Assembly (NCBI GenBank): GCA_022736555.1
Contig: DZCW01000005.1
Location: 1 to 42,302 of the forward strand
Direction of reading: 5' to 3'
DNA: 42,302 nucleotides
From: Candidatus Saccharimonas sp.
GTDB lineage: Bacteria > Patescibacteriota > Saccharimonadia > Saccharimonadales > Saccharimonadaceae
The translations under genes were made by a program, and so were the position numbers. Below the pieces are notes generated by a model. It worked only from the letters and a program-made list of their open reading frames with translations, was not told the origin of the DNA and did no database searches. Below are positions 1 to 8,762 of this stretch, piece after piece (positions within the stretch are counted from its first letter, which is position 1; every line of letters begins with the position of its first letter).

Positions 1-89
1 CGGGACAGCAATCACTAGTAGCTCGATTACGGTTGATAGTTATTTTCATAATTAAATGATTAGAATAAATAGTTTAAGGGGTAATAAAT

Positions 90-1250
90 ATGAATACATC
101 AAAGAAAAACAAATCCAGAATAGTAGTAAGCCTATTGGGTTTTGTTATGGCTACGCTTTTAACTATACCTTTTACTACAATCACAGCACACGCCTATATT
201 TATAGTGTGCCAGTTGATGTTGTGTTGGTTGTTGATAAGTCGGGTAGTATGAGCGGCACGCCGTTGAGCTCCGAAAAAACCGCGGCTAATGCTTTTATCA
301 ATTCAATGGATGCAACTCAAGATCAAATATCAGTGGTGGCGTTTAGTAGTTCGGTTTCAACACAAACACTTACGGGTACTTTTTCTACTGCGGCAAGTTT
401 CGTAAATAATATAACTGCTGGTGGCGGGACGAGTTACTTACCTGCATTGAACGCCGCAGGTGATGAACTGACGAGTATACGAGCGCACTCTGGCAGTATG
501 AAGGTTATAGTATTTATGTCAGATGGTGGCCCAAGTGAGAGCTCGGCATCAATATTAGCAAAAACCACCGCACTGAAAGCCAGTGGTATACAAATATTTA
601 CAATTCAACTAGGTAGCGGCGACTCGGCTTTATTAAAAAGCATGGCTTCATCATCGTCTGGTACAGATGACCATTATTATAACGCACCGTCTGCCTCTCA
701 GCTGGCCGGTATATATGTAGCGATCGCTGGTTCATTACATACGCCAAACGTTACGTTTATAGGTACCCGTAATGGCGACTTAACACTAAATACTAGTACG
801 CTCGCGCCAAGCAAATCGGTCATATTAAAAGTAACAGGTACGGTGACTATTGCTGGCAATCAAACTAATAACCCGGATAATAACGGGGCAGGGTATAAGG
901 ATATATCCCAATTGCCACAACTAGTTATTATCGCCAATAAAATCGTGATTAATAGCGGCGTTACTAATGTTGATGCCTGGTTAGTTGCCGATACGGTTCA
1001 AACTTGTGACTATGTTGGCATACCAACTATAAATACTTGCACTCAAAAACTCACAGTAAATGGCCCAGTTATGGCTAGCCATTTAAATCTACTGAGAACC
1101 GCTGGTTCTGGTGTTGGCACACCAGCTAGCGGTTATCCTGCGGAAGTATTTAACCTCAGGGCAGATGCCTATTTGTGGGCAGCAGCTCATGCTACTACGA
1201 TTGATCGAGCTCAGACGGTTTATAGTGTCGGGTTGCCACCAAGATTCTAA
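90..1250 (+). CDS. Secreted VWA-domain protein of the type IV pilus locus
   Basis: 386 aa. The N-terminus is a basic stretch followed by a hydrophobic segment (about residues 11-33) and an AHA site at 33-35, a likely signal peptide. A von Willebrand factor A domain starts near residue 40: the metal-binding MIDAS motif is D49-K-S51-G-S53, with the later GGGTSYLP threonine and SDGGPSES aspartate. The C-terminal third (beta-rich, with paired cysteines and an ending in LPPRF) resembles tails I associate with CPR pilus-locus proteins, but I cannot name the domain. The start is supported by AAGGGG just upstream. It is followed closely by pilM, so it may serve as a pilus-associated adhesin or tip protein, by analogy with VWA-containing PilY1. 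That role is inference; the VWA fold and export are well supported. Confidence 0.8.
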   Translation: MNTSKKNKSRIVVSLLGFVMATLLTIPFTTITAHAYIYSVPVDVVLVVDKSGSMSGTPLSSEKTAANAFINSMDATQDQISVVAFSSSVSTQTLTGTFSTAASFVNNITAGGGTSYLPALNAAGDELTSIRAHSGSMKVIVFMSDGGPSESSASILAKTTALKASGIQIFTIQLGSGDSALLKSMASSSSGTDDHYYNAPSASQLAGIYVAIAGSLHTPNVTFIGTRNGDLTLNTSTLAPSKSVILKVTGTVTIAGNQTNNPDNNGAGYKDISQLPQLVIIANKIVINSGVTNVDAWLVADTVQTCDYVGIPTINTCTQKLTVNGPVMASHLNLLRTAGSGVGTPASGYPAEVFNLRADAYLWAAAHATTIDRAQTVYSVGLPPRF

Positions 1251-1301
1251 CCTACATATCGCTTGCTTTTTGTGCTTATGTTTATGTATAATAGGGGTAA
1301 T

Positions 1302-2348
1302 ATGGCATTACTAAAGGGATTGGGCGACTTTTTCGCGCTGGACATAGGAACTACTGCAGTACGAGTAGTACAGCTTTCCGAGTCAGGCCCTGATATCTGG
1401 AATCTAGAACATTATGGTTACGCACCTGTCGATGAAAAGGTGACTAGTAGCAATTCAGCCGATGATATTCGTCGTTTAGGTGAAATTATTATGACCGCAG
1501 TTGGTCAGAGTGGTATTAAGAAAAAGAACGTAATAATCGGGTTACCATCTAATAAAACGTTCACGACCGTGATAGATGTCCCGACCATGAGTATGGCAGA
1601 ACTTAAGGGTACGATGAAATATCAGATCGAACAATATATACCTATGTCGATCGAAGATGCCAAAGTCGATTGGGCGCTGCTTGGGCAGTCGCTTCATGAC
1701 CATAAGCAGCAAGAGGTATTATTGGCCAGTACTGCTAATAGTTATGCTGAGGAACGATTGGAATTTGTCGAGGGGTTAGGATTTAATGTAATTGCTGCCG
1801 AACCAGATCCTATCGCTATTATACGTGCGTTACTACCAACCGGCGTTCAGGATGCTCGACTGATTATAGATATGGGTGAAAGATCAACTGATTTAGCGAT
1901 TACTTATGGTGGTACGCCTAGGTTAGTTCGTACTATCCCAACTGGTCTAAAAACGCTGATCAAAGCCGCTGTCCAGAATTTGAATGTTCAGGAAGACCAA
2001 GCCAGACAATTTATCTTAAAGTTTGGGCTAACTCCAGACAGATTAGATGGTCAGGTGTACCGATCGATCGAAAGCATATTAGATAATTTCTCAACGGAAC
2101 TTATTAAATCTGTTAAGTTTTTCCAGACTCGTTACCCTAATGTGGTTGTCGGTGGTATTTTATTATCTGGTTTTTCGGCAGTAGTGCCACAATTTGGCGC
2201 TTACGTAACCGCCAAGACTACTATTGCATCAAGTGTAGCTAATCCATGGCAAAAAGTTCATGTTGCTCAAACCGATCAGCAGCAACTGGGCCCAATTGCA
2301 TTTGAGTTTGCGACAGTTATCGGTCTTGCCCAGAGGAAAAGTTCATAA
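1302..2348 (+). CDS. pilM: PilM, actin-like type IV pilus assembly ATPase
   Basis: 348 aa cytoplasmic protein of the FtsA/PilM actin-like family. The phosphate-1 motif is FALDIGTTAVRVVQLS near the N-terminus, and a second phosphate-type motif, RLIIDMGERSTDLAI, lies near the middle. PilM forms the cytoplasmic ring that binds the N-terminal tail of PilN and links the assembly platform to the motors. An upstream in-frame TTG exists at 1263, but ATG 1302 has AGGGG at proper spacing and gives the conserved start MALLKGLGDFFALD. The stop overlaps the pilN start by one base (TAATG), so translation is probably coupled. First gene of the tight pilMNO-pilBTC block. Confidence 0.93.
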   Translation: MALLKGLGDFFALDIGTTAVRVVQLSESGPDIWNLEHYGYAPVDEKVTSSNSADDIRRLGEIIMTAVGQSGIKKKNVIIGLPSNKTFTTVIDVPTMSMAELKGTMKYQIEQYIPMSIEDAKVDWALLGQSLHDHKQQEVLLASTANSYAEERLEFVEGLGFNVIAAEPDPIAIIRALLPTGVQDARLIIDMGERSTDLAITYGGTPRLVRTIPTGLKTLIKAAVQNLNVQEDQARQFILKFGLTPDRLDGQVYRSIESILDNFSTELIKSVKFFQTRYPNVVVGGILLSGFSAVVPQFGAYVTAKTTIASSVANPWQKVHVAQTDQQQLGPIAFEFATVIGLAQRKSS

Positions 2349-3070
2349 TGATTGAGATAAACCTAGTCCCTGATGTAAAGCAAGAGCTAATAAAAGCGCA
2401 GCGGATACGTTCGGCTGTTATTACTATTTCCATTGCTGTTTGTATAGTTTCGATTGCGGTTGTTATGTTATTGGTTTCGTACATCTATACGGTCCAAGCT
2501 GTTAGGGGTGGTATTGCGGATAATTCTATAAAACAAGGCAATAGCCAATTAGGTAATGTCAAAGATTTATCAAAAACACTTACGATCCAGAATCAATTAA
2601 CCAAGATATCGGCGCTGAATAGTAGTAAAAAGATAGATTCTCGTATATTTGATTTGTTATCCGCTGTTATTCCGCCATCACCTAACGATGTCAAGTTTTC
2701 TAATTTAGCAATTGATTCCACCACTAAGACGATATCGATCGATGGGCAAGCGGCTAATAGTTACGCTGCATTAGAGATATTCAAGAAAACCATTGCCGGT
2801 ACGAGTGTTAAATACGATGACGGTAATAGTGATTCAACGACTACCCCAATAGCCTCGAATATAAGCATAAAGGACGTTAGCTACGGTCAGGACTCATCAG
2901 GTGTCAAGGTGCTTCGTTTTACTATCAGTTTCACTTACGACGAAGCGGTATTTGCTCCTTCTTCAAAGAACTTATCATTCATAGTTACGGTTGATGGTGA
3001 TGTTACTGACTCATATTTAGGTGTACCGACTTTCGTTGATCGTGCCAAAGATTTAACGGGAGAGCAGTAG
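2348..3070 (+). CDS. pilN: PilN-like type IV pilus inner platform protein
   Basis: 240 aa. It begins MIEINLVPDVKQ, the short cytoplasmic INL(L/V)P motif through which PilN docks into PilM. One membrane helix follows (about residues 23-47), then an extracytoplasmic coiled-coil and ferredoxin-like region. It shares a one-base overlap with pilM and is two bases from the next gene. Together with PilO it forms the membrane ring that connects motor to pilus. Family assignment rests on the motif, topology and position. Overall sequence similarity in this family is low, so the C-terminal part is not diagnostic. Confidence 0.88.
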   Translation: MIEINLVPDVKQELIKAQRIRSAVITISIAVCIVSIAVVMLLVSYIYTVQAVRGGIADNSIKQGNSQLGNVKDLSKTLTIQNQLTKISALNSSKKIDSRIFDLLSAVIPPSPNDVKFSNLAIDSTTKTISIDGQAANSYAALEIFKKTIAGTSVKYDDGNSDSTTTPIASNISIKDVSYGQDSSGVKVLRFTISFTYDEAVFAPSSKNLSFIVTVDGDVTDSYLGVPTFVDRAKDLTGEQ

Positions 3071-3071
3071 T

Positions 3072-3791
3072 ATGAAACCAAAAGACACAACAGCTATACG
3101 TAAACGCACTCAAATAGCTATGGCTAATCGTATAATGTTCTCGTGGGTTGCCGGTGCATCAGTTCTGTTCGGTTTTGCACTGGTAGCGGCAATATTCTTG
3201 GCACAGATGCTTTTGTTCAACGAAAAAGTGTTACACGAGAAAGACGTCACTGTTTCCATTCTTAAATCTAACTATGACAGTATAAAGCCCCTAGAGGCAC
3301 AAATTAGAGTGCTGGACACAGACCAAGCCTTAATAGATTCCAAGGCCAATCCAACCGACAATGCCGTTCAAGTTATTTTGGATGCTTTGCCATCCGAGGC
3401 AAACTCATTAGCGCTTGGCTCTTCACTTCAGAAAAAACTACTAGAGCCCGTAACTGGTTTATCAATAGAATCTATATCTATCAATCCTGTCGTAGGTATT
3501 GAAACTTTAGACAACAATTCAACTATGAGTGTAGTGTCGGATGTAGCCGGTGCACAAAATTTTATATCTTTTAATATAGCAGTAAGCGGTACTAGGGACT
3601 CCATAAAACAGATGCTGATAAACCTAGAACGTTCAATTCGTACTATTGACGTAGTATCGATAACTATAGAGAACCAATCAACGACAGGCGCCGATGGACA
3701 GGCTAGTGATCATATATTAGTGAAAGTCCAAGGTCAGGCGTTTTACGAACCAGTTCGCATAGTAGAGTTAAAGGATAAAACGGTAAAATAA
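3072..3791 (+). CDS. pilO: PilO-like type IV pilus inner platform protein
   Basis: 239 aa. A short basic cytoplasmic tail is followed by one membrane helix (about residues 26-48), then a helical linker and a beta/alpha extracytoplasmic domain. This is the bitopic architecture of PilO, partner of PilN. The assignment is mainly positional (directly after pilN, before the small gene and pilB), because PilO proteins diverge strongly in sequence. Its stop overlaps the next start by one base (TAATG), so the block is translationally coupled. Confidence 0.75.
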   Translation: MKPKDTTAIRKRTQIAMANRIMFSWVAGASVLFGFALVAAIFLAQMLLFNEKVLHEKDVTVSILKSNYDSIKPLEAQIRVLDTDQALIDSKANPTDNAVQVILDALPSEANSLALGSSLQKKLLEPVTGLSIESISINPVVGIETLDNNSTMSVVSDVAGAQNFISFNIAVSGTRDSIKQMLINLERSIRTIDVVSITIENQSTTGADGQASDHILVKVQGQAFYEPVRIVELKDKTVK

Positions 3792-4012
3792 TGAAAAAAA
3801 CAGATATAGCGATGATAATCCTTATAGCCTCTATTAGTGTCGTCATAGCCTTCTTTGTCGCAAAGGCTGTCTTTGGTGATGCCTATAGTGGTAAGGCTAC
3901 GGTAAAGACTATCGACAAAATTGATTCATCAATTACCCAGCCATCACCCGATATATTTAACAAGAATGCCATTAACCCAGCTGTTCAGGTTGAAATTAGC
4001 GGGACTAAATAG
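3791..4012 (+). CDS. Small single-pass membrane protein in the PilP position
   Basis: 73 aa. One membrane helix (about residues 7-29) is followed by a short outward-facing tail of about 45 residues. The gene overlaps pilO by one base and lies 12 bases before pilB, so it belongs to the pilus operon. In diderm pilus operons this slot is held by the lipoprotein PilP, which links PilNO to the secretin. This protein has no lipobox and is far too short for PilP. It may be an accessory subunit of the PilNO ring in a monoderm pilus. I recognise no family; its expression is credible from the coupling and the GGGGG signal that follows for pilB. Confidence 0.7.
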   Translation: MKKTDIAMIILIASISVVIAFFVAKAVFGDAYSGKATVKTIDKIDSSITQPSPDIFNKNAINPAVQVEISGTK

Positions 4013-4024
4013 GGGGCGTTAACT

Positions 4025-5794
4025 ATGGCGCTTCTAACTGGTGACATACAGGAGAAACTTGTCAGCCTTCTTATTGATGAGGGTTTAGTTGAAGCTAGCG
4101 TATTACAAGAAGCTAAGCTTTTGTCTACCAAGACCAGCAAACCACTATTAGGGCTACTGACCGAGGAAAAGATCGTCGATGACGAGCTATTAACTCATGC
4201 TATCGCTCACGTATCGGGCGTGCCTTACGTTAGCTTGGTTAACAGTGTTATCGAACAAGATATCCTCAATCTATTGCCAGAGGACATAGCCGAACGGTTT
4301 ATGGCAGTACCACTGGCCGAAGTCCAAAATCGTCTAGCGGTGGCTATGATTGATGCCAATAATGTTCAGGCAGTTGATTATTTATCCAGTCGCATAGAGC
4401 GACCATTAAAAGTATTCATGGCATCCGAAGCTGGCGTACGCCATGTTTTAGGTTTATATAAAACTGACTTATCGAGTGTTGATGTGGCAGCCCAAGTCAG
4501 CCAAGCCGAGGCCACCCAAGAATCCAACAAAGAAGTTAAGACAATCGTTCAAGACTCTCCGATCAGTAAAGCCCTGAGTACGATCTTGGAATATGCACTT
4601 AGATCTAGGGCGAGCGATATTCATATCGAACCGTTGGAAAAGTCACTGCGAATTCGTTGTCGAGTTGATGGAATGTTACGTGAGATTATGCAGTTACCAA
4701 AGAGTATTGAACCGGCGCTAATCAGCCGTATCAAGATTTTATCCAATCTCAAAATCGATGAACACCGCACGCCTCAGGATGGCCAATTTACAGTCAAGAT
4801 AATTAACAAAGAGGTTGATTTACGTATCGCAATTAGTCCAGTTATATGGGGTGAACAAGCGATATTACGTTTACTGGATAAAACAGGTAATAGTTTTGAT
4901 TTGCAAGAAATGGGCTACGCTGGTCGTGCTCTGAGGACTATTCGAAAAGGCATTCGCCAACCTAACGGAATGGTTTTAACATCAGGACCAACTGGTAGCG
5001 GTAAAACCACTAGTTTGTATGCTTTGATTAAAGAAATAAAGAGTGATAGCGTTAATATTGTTACCTTAGAGGATCCAGTTGAGTACAAGATGGATGGTGT
5101 AAACCAAATTCAGGTCAATACGGATGTCGGCCTGACGTTCGCTAGCGGTCTAAGATCTATCCTTCGTCAAGATCCGAACGTAGTGATGGTCGGAGAAATT
5201 CGCGATAGTGAAACTGCTAACTTGGCAGTGCAGGCTGCTTTGACAGGCCACTTGGTGTTTAGCACGCTACATACAAACAGTGCGGCCGGTGTTTTGCCAC
5301 GACTTTTAGACATGGGCATTGAGCCGTTCTTGATTGCTAGTACGGTGAATACAATTCTTGGTCAACGTCTAGTTCGCCGTGTAGCCAGAAGGCGCGAAGA
5401 GTTCCAATCAAGCCCAATCGAAACCAAGAACATATTAGACGTGGTCGGGCATTTACTGCCTAGAACGAAGGAAGATGTTGCCAGGGTTTCTGATGATTTT
5501 GGGTACAAAGACTTGCCCTTGGCTGGTCAAAGCGCTTATACTCTAGTTAAGGGCGTTGACACTCGGCAGGACCCGGCTCCGATGGGCTATAGTGGCCGAG
5601 CTGGTCTTTACGAAGCTATGGATGTTAACGAAGAAATTCAAAAATTGATAGTTGCCAGAGCCACGAGTGCCGATATCCAACGCAAGGCTCAAGAACAGGG
5701 GATGGTGACGATGCGCCAAGACGGTTACCTAAAGGTGCTGCAGGGCATTACTACTATCGAAGAAGTAAATCGTGTAACAACTGATACGTTATAG
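4025..5794 (+). CDS. pilB: PilB, type IV pilus extension ATPase
   Basis: 589 aa, of the GspE/PilB secretion ATPase family. The N-terminal MshEN-like domain spans about residues 1-150. The ATPase core carries Walker A GPTGSGKTTS at 321-330, the Asp box (VTLEDPVEY), Walker B (VVMVGEIRDSETA) and the His box (GHLVFSTLHTNSA). PilB powers pilus polymerisation at the inner face of the membrane. The start is supported by GGGGG about 7 bases upstream. Odd point: the C-terminal zinc-binding tetracysteine region usual in GspE/PilB is absent. The segment after QRLVRRVARR has no cysteine at all and holds a different insert. Followed by pilT after 16 bases. Confidence 0.96.
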   Translation: MALLTGDIQEKLVSLLIDEGLVEASVLQEAKLLSTKTSKPLLGLLTEEKIVDDELLTHAIAHVSGVPYVSLVNSVIEQDILNLLPEDIAERFMAVPLAEVQNRLAVAMIDANNVQAVDYLSSRIERPLKVFMASEAGVRHVLGLYKTDLSSVDVAAQVSQAEATQESNKEVKTIVQDSPISKALSTILEYALRSRASDIHIEPLEKSLRIRCRVDGMLREIMQLPKSIEPALISRIKILSNLKIDEHRTPQDGQFTVKIINKEVDLRIAISPVIWGEQAILRLLDKTGNSFDLQEMGYAGRALRTIRKGIRQPNGMVLTSGPTGSGKTTSLYALIKEIKSDSVNIVTLEDPVEYKMDGVNQIQVNTDVGLTFASGLRSILRQDPNVVMVGEIRDSETANLAVQAALTGHLVFSTLHTNSAAGVLPRLLDMGIEPFLIASTVNTILGQRLVRRVARRREEFQSSPIETKNILDVVGHLLPRTKEDVARVSDDFGYKDLPLAGQSAYTLVKGVDTRQDPAPMGYSGRAGLYEAMDVNEEIQKLIVARATSADIQRKAQEQGMVTMRQDGYLKVLQGITTIEEVNRVTTDTL

Positions 5795-5810
5795 AAGAAG
5801 GGTGGATATT

Positions 5811-6884
5811 ATGAACAATAATCAGGAATTAAAAATCGAAACATTACTAGAGGAAGTAGTACGCCGGAAAGCCTCGGACTTGCATCTCCAGGTTGGATTG
5901 CCTCCAATGCTACGTGTGGATGGTGCATTAACTCCCTTTATTGGGTTTAATCCACTTGATGAACAAGCTGTTGAGGGCTTGGTCTTTGCTATATTAGACC
6001 AAGATCAACGTCAGATATTATTAAAAGATAAGGAATTTGATTTTAGCTTTGCGTTTGGGACATTAGGGCGTTTTCGTGTTAACGCCTATCATGAACGTGG
6101 TAATCTAGCGGCGGCGTTACGCTTAATTCCTAATGAAATAAAAACAGTCACCGAACTTGGTTTACCAAATATAGTGATGGGATTTGCTGATTACCCTCGC
6201 GGCCTAGTTCTAATCACAGGGCCAACTGGTAGCGGTAAATCCACGACATTAGCGGCTCTAGTGGACAAGATCAATAGTGAGCGATCGCAACATATTATAA
6301 CTATTGAAGATCCGATTGAGTTTACTCATAAATCTAAAAAATCAGCTGTCGTCCAACGTGAGGTCCATTACGATACATATAGTTTTAGCGCTGCGCTTCG
6401 TTCTAGTTTGCGCCAAGATCCAGACGTTGTTTTGATCGGCGAGATGCGCGATCTCGAGACTATCAGTGCGGCCATTACAATTGCCGAGACTGGCCACTTA
6501 GTGTTCGCGACCTTACACACTAACAGCGCTTCGCAATCAATCGATCGTATGATCGATGTATTCCCACCACATCAACAACCGCAAATTCGTGCTCAGTTGT
6601 CGAATATTCTGATGGCTATTTGTTCACAACGCCTGGTTCCATCAATTGGTGGTGGGCGAGTGGTGGCAGCTGAAGTTTTAGTCACAAATCCAGCTGTACG
6701 AAATATCATACGTGAAGGTAAAACTCATCAGCTTGATGCTGTTATCCAAACCGGTGCCGATCAGGGCATGCAGACTATGGACCGAACGCTTGTCAGTTTG
6801 GTCCAAAATGGTACGGTAACATACGATAACGCTTATGAGGTAGCTGTTGATTTAAATGAATTCCAAAGGTTAATGCGGGGATAA
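5811..6884 (+). CDS. pilT: PilT, type IV pilus retraction ATPase
   Basis: 357 aa. It has Walker A GPTGSGKSTT from residue 137, Asp box ITIEDPIEF, Walker B VVLIGEMRD and His box GHLVFATLHTNSA. The PilT hallmark AIRNLIRE appears as AVRNIIREGKTHQL, which separates it from PilB and supports a retraction motor. A working retraction ATPase suggests twitching motility or DNA/host-surface pulling. I chose ATG 5811 because the purine stretch GAAGAAGGGTGG sits just before it; the in-frame GTG at 5802 lies inside that signal. The next gene, pilC, begins three bases after the stop. Confidence 0.96.
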   Translation: MNNNQELKIETLLEEVVRRKASDLHLQVGLPPMLRVDGALTPFIGFNPLDEQAVEGLVFAILDQDQRQILLKDKEFDFSFAFGTLGRFRVNAYHERGNLAAALRLIPNEIKTVTELGLPNIVMGFADYPRGLVLITGPTGSGKSTTLAALVDKINSERSQHIITIEDPIEFTHKSKKSAVVQREVHYDTYSFSAALRSSLRQDPDVVLIGEMRDLETISAAITIAETGHLVFATLHTNSASQSIDRMIDVFPPHQQPQIRAQLSNILMAICSQRLVPSIGGGRVVAAEVLVTNPAVRNIIREGKTHQLDAVIQTGADQGMQTMDRTLVSLVQNGTVTYDNAYEVAVDLNEFQRLMRG

Positions 6885-6887
6885 TGA

Positions 6888-8099
6888 ATGAAAAAGTTTA
6901 ATTATGAAGCGCGTGATCAGACGACTAACAAGGTTACTAAGTCGGTGGTTCAGGCTGATTCGGAAAGCGCCGCCGCACGGTTATTGATCAAGCAGGGTTT
7001 TATACCGCTGAATATCAAGGAACAAAACGATAATAATAATTTTATTACTCGCATAACTGGCAAGATAACGACCAAGGATAGGATTGTGTTCACTCGTCAG
7101 TTAGCCACTTTGATTGGGGCTGGTATACCCCTTTCACAAGGTCTATATACCGTACTAGAACAAACGCAAAATAAACAAATGCAGGCAGTAGTTCAAGAAG
7201 TTGCATCATCTGTCGAGGGTGGTAAGACATTGTCTGAATCTTTTGCCAAGCATCCAGATGTGTTTGACGTAGTATTCTTGTCGTTGGTTGGTGCTGGTGA
7301 AGTGTCTGGTACGTTAGACCAATCGCTACAAAGGGTAGCTGCTCAGCAAGAAAAAGATGCCAATACTATGGGCAAGATTAAAGGAGCTTTAACTTACCCA
7401 ATCATAGTTCTGGTTGTCATTTTTGCTGTTGTTATATTTATGCTGCTAACTGTTGTGCCACAAGTCCAAAAACTTTATCATGACTTAAAAAAGACATTGC
7501 CGTTCCTTACGCAGGTTATGGTCGCTGCAGCTGATTTCTTGACTCATTTCTGGTGGATAGTGATTATAGCGATGGTAGTAGGTGGGTATTTCTTGATACA
7601 ATTCTCTAAAACCAGTACTGGTATTAGGGCTATGGATATATTCAAACTAAAGGTTCCCGTGTTTAGCGGTATGTTCAGGAAATTATACATGGCGCGGTTT
7701 ATGCGTACTGGCCAAACATTACTTAGCACCGGTGTTAGCATGCTAGATATGCTCAGGCTGACCTCTAAGTCGGTTAATAACTCGGTTATCGAAGAGAGCA
7801 TAACGCGTGCTGCTGATAAAGTTAAGGGCGGCAAGGCATTGTCTGTTGCGCTTAAACCCGAAGCTATAATCTTGCCGTTAGTTCCGCAGATGATTAGTAT
7901 TGGTGAGCAATCTGGTCGAATCGACGAGATGATGGGCAAGGCTGCCCAGGTATACGAGGAAGAGCTTGATGAACAAATCAAGACTATATCTACGGCGATT
8001 GAGCCTATATTGATGGTCGTGCTAGCGGTTGTAGCTGGTAGCATGGTCGGTGCGATTCTAATGCCTATATATAGTCTAGTAAATGGCATAAACGTATAG
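6888..8099 (+). CDS. pilC: PilC, type IV pilus platform membrane protein
   Basis: 403 aa, with two GspF/T2SSF domains. Each has the pattern of a helical cytoplasmic bundle followed by membrane helices; strong hydrophobic segments lie near residues 168-190, 220-238 and 370-395. The N-terminal KFNYEARDQ start and the motif FTRQLATLIGAGIPLSQGL are typical. PilC is the rotor-like platform on which PilB and PilT act to insert or remove pilins. Last gene of the pilMNO-BTC run; a 70-base gap with its own possible promoter follows before the pilin. Confidence 0.95.
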   Translation: MKKFNYEARDQTTNKVTKSVVQADSESAAARLLIKQGFIPLNIKEQNDNNNFITRITGKITTKDRIVFTRQLATLIGAGIPLSQGLYTVLEQTQNKQMQAVVQEVASSVEGGKTLSESFAKHPDVFDVVFLSLVGAGEVSGTLDQSLQRVAAQQEKDANTMGKIKGALTYPIIVLVVIFAVVIFMLLTVVPQVQKLYHDLKKTLPFLTQVMVAAADFLTHFWWIVIIAMVVGGYFLIQFSKTSTGIRAMDIFKLKVPVFSGMFRKLYMARFMRTGQTLLSTGVSMLDMLRLTSKSVNNSVIEESITRAADKVKGGKALSVALKPEAIILPLVPQMISIGEQSGRIDEMMGKAAQVYEEELDEQIKTISTAIEPILMVVLAVVAGSMVGAILMPIYSLVNGINV

Positions 8100-8181
8100 A
8101 CATTGTTTTGTCGGTACAGTATTATAAGCTCAAGCGTTAATACGTTAACAAAGATTCATAAGAAAGGTGGAAGAAATTCTA

Positions 8182-8679
8182 ATGAGTATTAAACAAAAAG
8201 AAAAAGGCTTTACGATCATCGAAGTCGTATTAGTACTGGCTATCGCTGGTCTGATATTTATGATGGTATTCGTAGCGTTGCCTGGATTACAGCGTGCTCA
8301 ACGTGATACTCAGCGCAAGAACGATATGGCTCGTATGATGACACAGCTATCAAGCTACTCGTCTAATAATCGTGGTGCAATACCCGCAAACCTCATACTC
8401 CCAGCTGCGACCAGTTTTGTCTTGAACTATCTTGGCGGAACTGCAGCGAATACTGCAGGACCTGAGTACCTAGAACCTTCAACTGGTCTTGGCTATACAT
8501 TCGTGACGGTCAATACAGCTATTCCAGCTGCTCCAGCTCTCGGGGCTATATACTACGACACTTCAGCACACTGTGGCACTGATGGTGCGCTTATCGCTGA
8601 TACGGCTCGCAAGTTTACTCTCAGGACTAGGCTCGAAGGCCAAAAAGACAATGTACCATACTGTATAGACAACCGTTAA
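8182..8679 (+). CDS. Type IV prepilin, probable major pilin
   Basis: 165 aa. Class III signal: short basic leader MSIKQKEKG, cleavage after G, mature start FTIIEVVLVLAIAG with Glu5, then the hydrophobic N-terminal helix. The helix continues into QRAQRDTQRKNDMARM, and two cysteines near the C-terminus (AHCGTDG and VPYCIDNR) could close a D-region loop. I chose ATG 8182; AGAAAGGTGG precedes it by 11 bases, and the upstream in-frame GTG overlaps that signal. A strong terminator directly after the gene, and the gap before it, suggest a monocistronic, highly expressed unit. That favours the major pilin over a minor one, though expression data would be needed. Confidence 0.88.
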   Translation: MSIKQKEKGFTIIEVVLVLAIAGLIFMMVFVALPGLQRAQRDTQRKNDMARMMTQLSSYSSNNRGAIPANLILPAATSFVLNYLGGTAANTAGPEYLEPSTGLGYTFVTVNTAIPAAPALGAIYYDTSAHCGTDGALIADTARKFTLRTRLEGQKDNVPYCIDNR

Positions 8680-8698
8680 GAGTTAACAGTTACAAACC

Positions 8699-8727
8699 AA
8701 AAAACCCGGTCTTGTCCGGGTTTTTTG
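8699..8727 (+). terminator. Rho-independent terminator after the pilin gene
   Basis: Inverted repeat AAAAAACCCGG / CCGGGTTTTTT with a 6-base loop, ending in a T run. It isolates the pilin transcript from pilD. Confidence 0.92.
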
Positions 8728-8746
8728 ATTCCTGATGGTTTAAAAA

Positions 8747-8755
8747 TGTTATGAT
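8747..8755 (+). promoter_or_regulatory. Extended -10 promoter of pilD, near-leaderless
   Basis: TG-T-TATGAT, ending 7 bases before ATG 8763. Expected transcription start is at or one base before the A of the start codon. Confidence 0.7.
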
Positions 8756-8762
8756 AGTGCTT

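Noticed and set aside
7544-8089. 181-codon frame on the minus strand
   Set aside because: Antisense to the well-supported pilC; composition reflects the mirror of membrane-helix codons.
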